From: CAYYYA01 sp964487895
GTDB lineage: Bacteria > Patescibacteriota > Patescibacteriia > UBA1558 > 2-01-FULL-52-15
DNA length: 12,152 nt
Direction: 5' to 3'
Assembly: GCA_964487895.1 (NCBI GenBank)
Contig: CAZASM010000028.1
Location: 1-12,152, forward strand
Shown here: positions 6,314 through 12,152 of the stretch, piece after piece
How the letters are laid out: each line of letters opens with the position of its first letter
Numbering within the stretch: position 1 is the first letter of the stretch
The notes under the pieces: model-generated
Seen by the model: only the letters and a program-made list of their open reading frames with translations
Told to the model about the DNA's origin: nothing
Database searches by the model: none
Program-made: the position numbers and the translations under genes

Positions 6314-6646
6314 ATGAGTACGGAATTCCACATGCGCGAACTCGGCTTGGTACGGCTCGAGTGTGGCGATGAGTTGGAAACTCTACACCGAGTCGCCAGA
6401 CTGACACCAGAAACCATTGCTATGTTGCGAGACTACGAGATCACAACGTGGCATAGACTGCTGCATAGTGGGCATGGTGAGTTGCTAAACCGCGGTATGC
6501 TCGCCGCTTACGTCCACCACCTCGACAAAGTGCTGGCACAGGTCGGCTGGTCCTTCGGTATGTCGGAAGCAGAAATTATCCGGCAGCTGAACCTGACCAT
6601 CCTGCCAGCTGACATTTTTCTCAATTGCCCCTCGCCTTCACGGTGA
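6314..6646 (+). CDS. 110-residue protein resembling the RNA polymerase alpha C-terminal domain
   Basis: The start at 6314 is set by AGGAGG (6304-6309) with a 4-nt spacer. A longer open frame from 6257 runs through the zinc-ribbon gene and lacks its own site. Residues about 29-84 (RLTPETIAMLRDYEITT ... LLNRGM ... VLAQVGWSFGMS) follow the helical pattern of the alpha-CTD and other helix-hairpin-helix domains: first helix, G-I-T turn, LL helix, glycine-containing hairpin, then L..G..FGMS. This suggests DNA or transcription-complex contact, but the similarity is by eye. It is the last gene of the cassette, and its stop TGA lies inside the stem of the terminator, so the final residues are encoded by the hairpin. 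GC is high (35 of 60 at 6481-6540). Confidence 0.78.
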   Translation: MSTEFHMRELGLVRLECGDELETLHRVARLTPETIAMLRDYEITTWHRLLHSGHGELLNRGMLAAYVHHLDKVLAQVGWSFGMSEAEIIRQLNLTILPADIFLNCPSPSR

Positions 6647-6660
6647 GGGGTTTTTCTTTC
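6628..6660 (+). terminator. intrinsic terminator of the cassette
   Basis: CCCCTCGCC (6628-6636), loop TTCAC and GGTGAGGGG (6642-6650) form a 9-bp stem with one G-T pair. It is followed by TTTTTCTTTC. The reverse orientation has no T run, so it mainly ends the plus-strand cassette, though it also lies just beyond the convergent lamin-tail gene. Confidence 0.9.
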
Positions 6661-6661
6661 G

Positions 6662-9103
6662 TCAAAATTTCTTCCCGATAAACCACCATCTATAACCTCC
6701 ATATCCTATTCCCAAAAAAACTAGTCCAGCTAGAACATACCAACCTATGATTGATGTTTTCGTGCTTAGGTTATTTGTTAGCAAATTATTCTGAACTGTA
6801 GTGGTATTATATTTTGTTGTTGTAGTTGCTATAGGCTCAGTATTATCGGGGGTTACAGACAATGCTCTCAAGCGTAACTTACCCGATGATTTCTGTACTA
6901 CACCAGCAATGGATACTACTGAGCCTTTGCTTGGTTTATCGTCTGACCAAGTCCAGTCAGGTCCCAGATAAACACTTAAAGTATTATTGTCATCATCAAC
7001 AAGTTGTAATGATTGTGTAGCAATAGTATTGACCTTAGCATTAACAGTCACCGTCTGATTTAAATTATCATCTGTGATATCTCCTAGTGACTCTGCTGTT
7101 GTTGGCACGGTTTGCTCATGCGCAACAATAATAATTTGTTCCGGTATGCCAATCTTCAGACGACGTAAACTTCCACTGACACTTTCCACTGGATCTTGGA
7201 TGACAATTTGATCACCGGATTTTAATTCTGGAAAATCACCACGAGAATTATAGACCTCGACTAATTGATCATCAATCGAATCTAACAGTTGAAGATAAAA
7301 TTTCTGCTTATACCAGCTTCCCGGGGTCACTACCACGATTCCCTCAACTGTATTACTGACAATTTTGAACTGCTCGTTTGTACTTGTAGCCAACTCAGAA
7401 GCAATACTCAGACCTAATACTTGGACTGTCGGTAACCCCATCGTCGGATTACTCTGCCACTGCCACTCTTCACTGTCAAAATCTTTTTCATACGATTGAC
7501 CTTCTTTGCCGCTGGCATATTCGATACTGTCCAAAACATTACTCTCAAGATCAAACAGTCGTACACTATCAGAACTGTTATTCAAAGCCAACTTGGTGGC
7601 AGACTTGGACCAGACTTGATACTGCTTACTAGCAATTTTTGTACCAGCAGGAAAACGAAATGGTTTGCTACCGCCATCAGCATCATCAAGTTGCCATTGA
7701 CTGATATCTACCTCCGCTTCTCCGCTATTAAATAGCTCTATCCATTCACCAGCGTCACTTCCGATAGGATTTGGCAAAAATTCTGAAAGGCGCACAGTAT
7801 CAATTACTGGCATGATAGTGCTTACTGTTGTGGTTGCCTGCTGAACGATACTGGTAGTTTTTTTATTATCTAACTTACTAACACCATCCTTATCTTTGAC
7901 TGCGATTTTAATATTCTGTTCGTTAAGTAAGCCGCTTTTATCGCTGACACGTAAACTGATATTAAAAACACCACTAGATTTAAATGTATGACTAGTTGTT
8001 TTACGGTTGCTAGTTATGCCGTCAGTGAAATCCCAGGAGTAGGTCAACGGCTCACCTTCTGGATCATAGCTACTACTAGCGTCGAAAGAAATACTACTGC
8101 CAGCAAGATACGGTTCGCTACTGAGAACATAGTCAATCACCGGACGCTGATTTTCTGGAATAGTATTGACCGCCCCAGGAGTTGGTTTGTTGCTCCAAGC
8201 CCACTGATCATCTACCAAAGCATAGCTCGAACCTTCAACCGCGGTTTCTTGATAATCAACCCGATCTAACTCTATGCCTTGATTGTCTTGTAAAATCACT
8301 GAGTCGGCATCATTATTGAGGGCAATATTCGATATTGTTCTACCAAGAACTAAATATTGATCAGCTGCTAGCAAAGTTGCTACAGGGAATGTATAACGAC
8401 TGGCACTGCTATCATGGATAATTACACCAGATAATGGTAGTTCCTGATTGCTGCTATTGTGGAGTTCAATCCATTCGTTGTCTGTATCGCTGCCAACTGG
8501 GTTTGGCAGAAGCTCGGTGATAATCAGCTTGTCGCGGAGATCGATGGGATCGGGATTGGGATTAGGGTCAGGGTTAGGGTCGGGGAAAGTCCCGGGTGTT
8601 CCGAGGTCAACGGATGATTCGTGCCAATTGGATCTTTCGTTACTGCCGGCTGGATCAATCTTTTCTAAAGTCTTGTCATTCCCGCTACCACCCCAACCTG
8701 GATCAAAAGTCAGGGAACTCTCTGCTGTCGCTTGTCCGTTATTATACAATGCAATGGTACTGCCACTGTTACCAATACTCACTACTGAATCAAACAGTGT
8801 ACCATCATACAAAGGATACTGAGCTAAAAAAAGATCTGACTTGTCAGCTATCACCGCTAGACTATGAGGAGCAATTGTGGCACTACCTTGAATCAGATTT
8901 AGAATATGACTACTACCATCAAAAAACTTCCACTGATCATCTAACGAGACCGGTTCTTCGCCTTGATTATAAACCTCCACCCATTCGTGTCCCGTGTCGC
9001 TGCCACTGGGGTCGTACATTAATTCCATAAACACCACCTGGGCATGGAGAGGGTAGGCGAAGGTTGATAATGTAAGGATAAGTGAATAGAATACTTTTTT
9101 CAT
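6662..9103 (-). CDS. surface protein with three lamin-tail domains, a PKD domain and OB-like folds
   Basis: An 813-residue exported, membrane-anchored protein. A signal peptide covers about 1-21 (KK, hydrophobic core, LHA-Q). Lamin-tail domains lie near 22-165, 190-312 and 435-555, each opening with an ELMYDPSGSD/ELLPNPVGSD/EFLPNPIGSD type motif and an EW(V/I)E(V/L). A PKD domain with YDPEGEPLTYSWDF lies near 318-400. Two OB-like beta regions follow at about 580-660 and 677-752. A Thr/Asn-rich linker leads to a C-terminal membrane helix (about 786-804) and the basic tail WWFIGKKF. The first two lamin-tail domains are joined by a Pro-Asp/Pro-Asn linker (about 173-186). There is no LPxTG signal. 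Large proteins of this type are typical of CPR cells and probably mediate surface attachment. A link to extracellular DNA is speculative, based on the OB-like part. Confidence 0.88.
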   Translation of the reverse strand: MKKVFYSLILTLSTFAYPLHAQVVFMELMYDPSGSDTGHEWVEVYNQGEEPVSLDDQWKFFDGSSHILNLIQGSATIAPHSLAVIADKSDLFLAQYPLYDGTLFDSVVSIGNSGSTIALYNNGQATAESSLTFDPGWGGSGNDKTLEKIDPAGSNERSNWHESSVDLGTPGTFPDPNPDPNPNPDPIDLRDKLIITELLPNPVGSDTDNEWIELHNSSNQELPLSGVIIHDSSASRYTFPVATLLAADQYLVLGRTISNIALNNDADSVILQDNQGIELDRVDYQETAVEGSSYALVDDQWAWSNKPTPGAVNTIPENQRPVIDYVLSSEPYLAGSSISFDASSSYDPEGEPLTYSWDFTDGITSNRKTTSHTFKSSGVFNISLRVSDKSGLLNEQNIKIAVKDKDGVSKLDNKKTTSIVQQATTTVSTIMPVIDTVRLSEFLPNPIGSDAGEWIELFNSGEAEVDISQWQLDDADGGSKPFRFPAGTKIASKQYQVWSKSATKLALNNSSDSVRLFDLESNVLDSIEYASGKEGQSYEKDFDSEEWQWQSNPTMGLPTVQVLGLSIASELATSTNEQFKIVSNTVEGIVVVTPGSWYKQKFYLQLLDSIDDQLVEVYNSRGDFPELKSGDQIVIQDPVESVSGSLRRLKIGIPEQIIIVAHEQTVPTTAESLGDITDDNLNQTVTVNAKVNTIATQSLQLVDDDNNTLSVYLGPDWTWSDDKPSKGSVVSIAGVVQKSSGKLRLRALSVTPDNTEPIATTTTKYNTTTVQNNLLTNNLSTKTSIIGWYVLAGLVFLGIGYGGYRWWFIGKKF
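8546..8585 (-). repeat. hexamer minisatellite coding a Pro-Asp/Asn linker
   Basis: About six degenerate 6-nt units of the type CCCTAA/CCCGAT/CCCTGA (minus strand) code for alternating Pro-Asp and Pro-Asn residues between the first two lamin-tail domains. The in-frame unit could change copy number without a frameshift. Confidence 0.8.
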
Positions 9104-9120
9104 ACATTAGTAATTAGGGA

Positions 9121-9185
9121 TTAGAAATTAGAAACTAGGAGAGCAGCATCAAATATCCGCCTAATTTCCATTTCCTAATTTCTAA
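9121..9185. repeat. AT-rich inverted repeat between ssb and the surface-protein gene
   Basis: TTAGAAATTAG (9121-9131) and CTAATTTCTAA (9175-9185) are exact complements. Inside them, AAACTAGG (9132-9139) pairs with CCTAATTT (9160-9167) with one mismatch. Similar TTAG-AAAT units extend outward on the left. It is probably a degenerate intergenic repeat. Confidence 0.7.
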
Positions 9186-9195
9186 CTTACCCAAT

Positions 9196-9240
9196 CTTGA
9201 GCAAGAACTGGAAGAACAGGGATGAAACTTCCAGCTCAAG
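9196..9240. other. stem-loop downstream of ssb
   Basis: CTGGAAG (9208-9214) pairs with CTTCCAG (9228-9234), and the outer CTTGAG (9196-9201) with CTCAAG (9235-9240), leaving a 6-nt bulge on one side. It starts 16 nt after the ssb stop on the minus strand. There is no T run, so it may stabilise the 3' end of the mRNA rather than terminate it. Confidence 0.6.
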
Positions 9241-9256
9241 CTCAAAACAGAGTTTG

Positions 9257-9661
9257 TTATTCCATGTCCTCGACTGCTGGTTCTTCCTTGGCTAAAGCTT
9301 CAGCGGATTTCTCAACCTTAATATCTTTATTGCGATGACCTAACATAATCAAGTCTTCAGCAATAATTTCTGTGATGTAATGTTTCTTACCTTCCTTATC
9401 GTCCCAGTTGCGACTTTGCAGTCTACCTTCGACATAGACCTTGGCGCCTTTCTTTAAATACTCAGCCATAATGTCGGCGAGATGACCCCAGGCAACAACG
9501 TTGTGAAACTCTACTGATTTTTTTTGCTTCTTGGTCTTCAGATCGCGCCAGATATAATTCGTGGCAATTGCTGTTGTAGCTACTGACTGGCCACTAGAAA
9601 TCTTGCGCATCACTGGCTCCTTAACTAGGTTGCCAATTAATGAAACTTTGTTCAGGTCCAT
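9257..9661 (-). CDS. ssb: single-stranded DNA-binding protein
   Basis: A 134-residue SSB that coats single-stranded DNA during replication and repair. The OB fold runs about 1-108: MDLNKVSLIGNLVKEP, the internal SVEFHNVVAWG strand, LKKGAKVYVEGRLQSR and the YITEIIAEDLIML end are all in family order. The tail is short and acidic and ends EPAVEDME. The usual DDDIPF-like tip that recruits partner proteins is not present. The ATG at 9661 gives the standard N-terminus. The leader has only a weak AGAAAG as a possible ribosome site. The gene stands alone, about 150 bp before the surface-protein gene, separated by an inverted repeat and a stem-loop. Confidence 0.95.
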   Translation of the reverse strand: MDLNKVSLIGNLVKEPVMRKISSGQSVATTAIATNYIWRDLKTKKQKKSVEFHNVVAWGHLADIMAEYLKKGAKVYVEGRLQSRNWDDKEGKKHYITEIIAEDLIMLGHRNKDIKVEKSAEALAKEEPAVEDME

Positions 9662-9741
9662 AGGTTTGTTCTTTCTTGCAACGTCAGATATTGATTTACT
9701 GCGTTGCTTAATTGATTAGTAAGTTAATAAACTTTAAGTTT

Positions 9742-9794
9742 CTACCCCCTCCGCACCTCCCCCTTACCAAGGGGGGGAGAAAAAGTGGGGGTAG
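9742..9794. repeat. nested C-rich/G-rich inverted repeat
   Basis: The outer arms CTACCCCC (9742-9749) and GGGGGTAG (9787-9794) are exact. The inner arms CTCCCCCTT (9757-9765) and AAGGGGGGGAG (9769-9779) enclose ACC. This matches a palindromic intergenic repeat type found in many bacterial genomes. It begins about 80 bp upstream of ssb. Confidence 0.8.
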
Positions 9795-9802
9795 ACACGA
9801 CG

Positions 9803-9831
9803 TTGACAACTTTAAACAGAATTCCTACTAT
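9803..9831 (+). promoter_or_regulatory. promoter of the plus-strand hairpin unit
   Basis: TTGACA (9803-9808) is a perfect -35. After exactly 17 nt comes TACTAT (9826-9831), 4 of 6 to the -10 consensus. An overlapping TATACA (9829-9834) is a second choice. Transcription would start near 9838, facing four stem-loops and a terminator. Confidence 0.45.
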
Positions 9832-9837
9832 ACAAAA

Positions 9838-10053
9838 GCAGGCTGTCACGTTCAGAACGCTAAGCGTTCCTTACGTGACTGTCCTCAAAATCGCTTTTCT
9901 CCAAGACCACCCGAATTTTCAATGCAGGGTGGTTTTGGTTTACACCGCTATGCGATGCTTTCTTGCCCCGTTAGCCAGCTTGTCTGGTCTAACGGGGTCG
10001 GTTATCCAGATATTTTTTAGCCGTCGAGCTCAATGTCCGACGGATTATTTTTT
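9838..10053 (+). ncRNA. candidate structured RNA of four consecutive stem-loops
   Basis: The span between a promoter-like site and a terminator holds no credible protein but contains four strong hairpins. First, GTCACGT/ACGTGAC (9845-9851, 9873-9879) encloses GAACGC/GCGTTC. Second, CCAAGACCACCC (9901-9912) pairs with GGGTGGTTTTGG (9927-9938), with one G-T pair. Third, CCCCGTTAG-CCAG/CTGG-T-CTAACGGGG (9966-9997) has a CTTGT loop. Fourth is the terminator hairpin at 10021-10043. No known RNA family is recognised; it is not tmRNA or an obvious RNase P or SRP RNA. It could instead be a cluster of independent palindromic repeats. Confidence 0.35.
10021..10053 (+). terminator. intrinsic terminator of the plus-strand hairpin unit
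   Basis: CCGTCG (10021-10026) and CGACGG (10038-10043) close an 11-nt loop and are followed by ATTATTTTTT. The T run lies on the plus-strand side only, which sets the direction. Confidence 0.6.
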
Positions 10054-10168
10054 CTAAACTTAGCTAAATTATTTTTTTTATCATCTCTGATAAGCCGTCT
10101 TTTTGGCTAATATTCGCTAAATTTGTATAAGTATTGTAACAAAATAATATGTGCGTGGCTACTTTTAC

Positions 10169-10229
10169 AGATTGCTTTCCCTCCACAAGGTCGGGGCAGG
10201 CTATCTCGGGTACGAGCCTCGCAATGACA
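10169..10229. repeat. interspersed ATTGC/GCAAT palindromic repeat
   Basis: GATTGCTT at the left end and CTCGCAATGACA at the right end frame a GC-rich centre. On the minus strand it starts TGTCATTGCGAG and ends AAGCAATC, the signature of a widely scattered intergenic palindromic element of bacterial genomes. No gene is seen here; the overlapping short plus-strand frame is made of repeat sequence. Confidence 0.7.
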
Positions 10230-10235
10230 ACTATC

Positions 10236-10317
10236 ATCCTCACCTCCTTCAGATTAGATGGTGAGGATCAAAGGAGAGGGATAATCATCCCCTTCTATCT
10301 TCCCCTTCAAAGGGGAA
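10236..10317. repeat. two adjacent palindromic repeats
   Basis: ATCCTCACC (near 10236-10244) pairs with GGTGAGGAT (10260-10268). Just after it TTCCCCTT (10300-10307) pairs with AAGGGGAA (10310-10317) around a CA loop. Both resemble REP-like intergenic elements and contain no supported gene. Confidence 0.65.
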
Positions 10318-10333
10318 GGAATTTAAGGTAATC

Positions 10334-10368
10334 AAAAAACTCGCCCAAAGGGTGTTCCTATAAGCGAG
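10334..10368 (-). terminator. minus-strand intrinsic terminator after the gene remnant
   Basis: On the minus strand CTCGC (10364-10368) pairs with GCGAG (10340-10344), with an inner ACCC/GGG pairing, and T6 follows (10334-10339). It would end transcripts from capA and the gene remnant at 10389-10656, which suggests that this stretch was once, or still is, transcribed. Confidence 0.6.
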
Positions 10369-10388
10369 CTAAATATGGCGACGTCGGA

Positions 10389-10656
10389 TCATAGATCATC
10401 GATCAAACCATAATGACGCAAGTTCTTCTCGTGTCCATCTTGGTGTTCGGACCAAAGACCATGTATCGTTATCTCCAATTTTCTGCGTAACGGTGGTACT
10501 GCGAGACAACACCAAGAAACCACCCGGGCGCACAAACTGATCAACATAAATGTATAAAGAACTTATTATCCCGCCGAAAATAAAAATCTTAATCGGAGAA
10601 GTAATTAAGATTGGCTTTTTGAGCGGACTGTTATGATAGCAAAGGAGCTGAAAGTT
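10389..10656 (-). pseudogene. probable frameshifted small-gene remnant downstream of capA
   Basis: One minus-strand frame is open from 10656 to a stop at 10396 without an ATG. It reads VRPGGFLVLSRSTTVTQ, then KIGDNDTWSLVRTPRWTREE. A second frame, shifted by +1, has an ATG at 10547 and ends at 10389 with EKNLRHYGLIDDL. The sequence is most protein-like if the first frame is followed to TREE and the second from NLRHYGL. This suggests a small protein gene broken by an indel near 10420-10435. No ribosome site is visible for either frame. Function unknown. The terminator directly after it supports a former transcription unit. It could also be a chance pair of open frames. Confidence 0.35.
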
Positions 10657-10682
10657 TCAAGGGCAAAACTGTTGATAAGTAA

Positions 10683-10716
10683 GCCCGGAACCCGGATCCG
10701 GATACCGAATCCCGAA
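10683..10716. repeat. GC-rich copy of the CCCGAA/CCGGAT degenerate repeat
   Basis: The stretch is made of units CCCGGAA, CCCGGAT, CCGGATA, CCGAATC and CCCGAAC, centred on the perfect palindrome CCGGATCCGG (10692-10701). It lies directly behind the capA stop, as the related element at 3557-3704 lies behind msrA, and may serve as a 3' end structure. Confidence 0.5.
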
Positions 10717-10719
10717 CCC

Positions 10720-11835
10720 CTATCTCAAAACTCCAAGTTCTTGGCCGTTAATGATTTCAATATTATGTGCTTGTTGTAACCTCTGCATTGTTGATGTGGC
10801 TTCACTCGGTGAAATAAGATGCGGTTGAGCATAGTCCTCAATCAAAACCGGCAAAAACTCAACTTGTTTAACTTTTTTATCAACAAATGATAGTCGTATT
10901 CCTAAACCATTACGCGTCTCAGCAGAAAACATCTGGTCAAAGATAAAATTTCCTAAACTGTAGAAAATATATTTATCTTTATACTTCTCAATATTCTGCA
11001 CTACATGTGGATGATGACCAATGACTACGTCCGCGCCTTCATCGATAGCTGCATGAGCGAAAGCAATCTGTCGTTTATTGGCTTCAGCTGTGTATTCAGT
11101 GCCGGAGTGCATCGAGACAATGACAACATCAGCCAAAGACTTTGCTCGTGTCATGGCTTGATGCAAATGATCGAGGTCAATTAAGGCCGTACCAGCATGA
11201 TTCACTCCAGCTCCGTAGCTTGGCGGTACCACGTCCGTATCATTGAAAGCGACGAAAGCAAACTTCACACCATTGCGCTCAATCACTGCCGGTTCCAAAG
11301 CTGCTGTCAGATCTTTACCAGCGCCAGCGTGGAGTATACTCTGCTGATCCAAATAGGTAATGGTATCAAGCAAACCTTTATCCCCGTAATTTGGACTGTG
11401 ATTATTGGCTAAAGAAACCATATCAATTCCTGATTGTTTCAAAGCCACCTCTGATCCGGGATCAGCATGAAAGGTGAAAGAGCCCGTTGGTACGACTGGT
11501 CCAGCAGTAATAGGATTCTCTAGGTTGGCAAAGGCAATATCTGCAGCTGATAAAATATCGGTCATTTTCAAGAATGGATAGTCATTACCATAAAGTTTCA
11601 TTTTACCAGCTACATTGCGAGATAACATAATATCACCGAAAGCAATCAAGGTAGTGGTAGCCGAGGTTGTTACTTTAGGTTGGTTCGATTCGATAAAGGG
11701 CAGTGTCTTCAAGGTTATTGGTTTAACTGACAGAGCCTTTTGCCAATCAGAACGATTAAAATAAAACCAACCCCAACCAGAAAGAGTGATTCCTAAGGCA
11801 ATTAGAGCGGTGATGGTTATGGTTTTTTGGGGCAT
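10720..11835 (-). CDS. CapA-family membrane-anchored calcineurin-like phosphoesterase
   Basis: A 371-residue member of the CapA/PGA_cap family, built on the metallophosphoesterase fold and linked in Firmicutes to polyglutamate capsule anchoring. In CPR the role is undetermined. An N-terminal membrane segment (about 7-25) points to an extracellular catalytic domain. Family motifs appear in order: FGDIMLSR (66-73), NLENP, LANNHSPNYGDKGLLDT, SMHSGTEY, and DEGADVVIGHHPHV with the paired His of the metal site, then YSLGNFIFDQ. These are complete, so the metal centre should be intact. GAGGT lies 11 nt before ATG 11835. An intrinsic terminator behind the tRNA-Leu ends only about 26 nt upstream of the start, so capA either has a promoter overlapping that hairpin or depends on read-through. 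capBC genes are not seen in the window. Confidence 0.93.
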   Translation of the reverse strand: MPQKTITITALIALGITLSGWGWFYFNRSDWQKALSVKPITLKTLPFIESNQPKVTTSATTTLIAFGDIMLSRNVAGKMKLYGNDYPFLKMTDILSAADIAFANLENPITAGPVVPTGSFTFHADPGSEVALKQSGIDMVSLANNHSPNYGDKGLLDTITYLDQQSILHAGAGKDLTAALEPAVIERNGVKFAFVAFNDTDVVPPSYGAGVNHAGTALIDLDHLHQAMTRAKSLADVVIVSMHSGTEYTAEANKRQIAFAHAAIDEGADVVIGHHPHVVQNIEKYKDKYIFYSLGNFIFDQMFSAETRNGLGIRLSFVDKKVKQVEFLPVLIEDYAQPHLISPSEATSTMQRLQQAHNIEIINGQELGVLR

Positions 11836-11860
11836 GTAGATATCTTACCTCGAATCTACT

Positions 11861-11892
11861 AAAATTAAAAAGAACCCTAATCAGTAAGGCTC
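11861..11892 (-). terminator. intrinsic terminator after the tRNA-Gly/tRNA-Leu pair
   Basis: On the minus strand GAGCCTTA, a 5-nt loop and TAGGGTTC form an 8-bp stem (11872-11892) with two G-T pairs. It is followed by TTTTTAATTTT. It lies 12 nt downstream of the tRNA-Leu CCA end. Confidence 0.85.
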
Positions 11893-11903
11893 ATTTTTAA
11901 TAC

Positions 11904-11990
11904 TGGTGCCGCCGGTCGGAATCGAACCGACATGACCTTGCGATCGAGGGATTTTAAGTCCCTTGTGTCTACCAATTTCACCACGGCGGC
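11904..11990 (-). tRNA. tRNA-Leu (TAA)
   Basis: Acceptor GCCGCCG pairs with CGGCGGC. The anticodon arm is AGGGA-CTTAAAA-TCCCT (anticodon TAA). A long class II variable arm (CGATCGCAAGGTCATG) is followed by T arm TCGG-TTCGATT-CCGA. Discriminator A and encoded CCA (11904-11906) complete it. Confidence 0.96.
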
Positions 11991-12076
11991 ACGGAATAAT
12001 TGTAATCGTAATTCGGATTATTGCCTAGATACAAATAAAGCCTCCTGCGAGGTTGTATTGTACTAAGGACAAAGAA

Positions 12077-12151
<75 letters not shown>

Positions 12152-12152
12152 A

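Noticed and set aside
8448..9030. Two plus-strand ORFs antisense to the surface-protein gene
   Set aside because: They are shadows of a gene with clear lamin-tail domains and a signal peptide.
9712..10057. Two overlapping plus-strand ORFs of 102 and 90 residues
   Set aside because: Both run through consecutive inverted repeats and stem-loops, have no ribosome site or domain pattern, and change frame character along their length.
9742..10320. CRISPR array
   Set aside because: The palindromes differ from one another in sequence and spacing; there is no constant repeat with unique spacers and no cas gene.
10149..10331. Plus-strand ORF of 60 residues
   Set aside because: It translates the ATTGC/GCAAT palindromic repeat and the neighbouring REP-like elements; no protein feature is visible.

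Overview
This window looks like a piece of a Patescibacteria (CPR) genome. The signs are a large lamin-tail-domain surface protein with three repeats of the EWIEL type, mostly AT-rich genes without clear Shine-Dalgarno sequences, and intergenic spaces packed with degenerate palindromes (AAACCC/AAATCC-like arms, CTCGACAAGCTCGGGG, an ATTGC...GCAAT element, CCCCCTT/AAGGGGG). The CapA protein, the short SSB and the scattered single tRNAs fit this too. The assignment is inference; no rRNA or taxonomic marker is present.

Layout. (1) Bases 1-3060, minus strand: a three-gene operon behind an extended -10 promoter, encoding a DUF3419/BtaA-like 3-amino-3-carboxypropyl transferase, a radical SAM enzyme (GTG start) and a UbiA-family prenyltransferase cut off by the window edge. 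The three families together suggest a lipid or prenyl-lipid modification pathway; this is the most interesting metabolic unit here. (2) 3100-3720: an intact tRNA-Asn plus two 3'-terminal tRNA remnants joined to palindromes, then a long imperfect inverted repeat. (3) 3726-5415, minus strand: an M23 lipoprotein peptidase, a membrane-anchored DUF2726 protein and MsrA, tightly packed or overlapping. (4) 5479-6660, plus strand: a compact, GC-richer cassette with its own sigma70-type promoter, strong Shine-Dalgarno sites and an intrinsic terminator. It encodes a zinc-finger/double-HTH protein, a 42-residue zinc-ribbon protein missing from a 60-residue ORF cutoff, and a 110-residue protein resembling the RNA polymerase alpha C-terminal domain. 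It looks acquired. (5) 6662-9661, minus strand: the 813-residue lamin-tail/PKD/OB-like surface protein and ssb. (6) 9662-10719: about 1 kb without an intact gene, holding a promoter-hairpins-terminator unit on the plus strand (possible ncRNA), several palindromic repeats, a minus-strand terminator and a probable frameshifted gene remnant. (7) 10720-12151, minus strand: tRNA-Gly and tRNA-Leu, an intrinsic terminator, then a membrane-anchored CapA-family phosphoesterase-like protein.

The regions appear functionally independent: lipid modification, envelope maintenance and oxidative repair, a mobile-looking regulatory cassette, cell-surface display and DNA maintenance. The two best candidates for undescribed biology are the DUF3419-radical SAM-UbiA operon and the three-gene nucleic-acid-binding cassette. 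The plus-strand hairpin unit at 9803-10053 is a third, less certain candidate.
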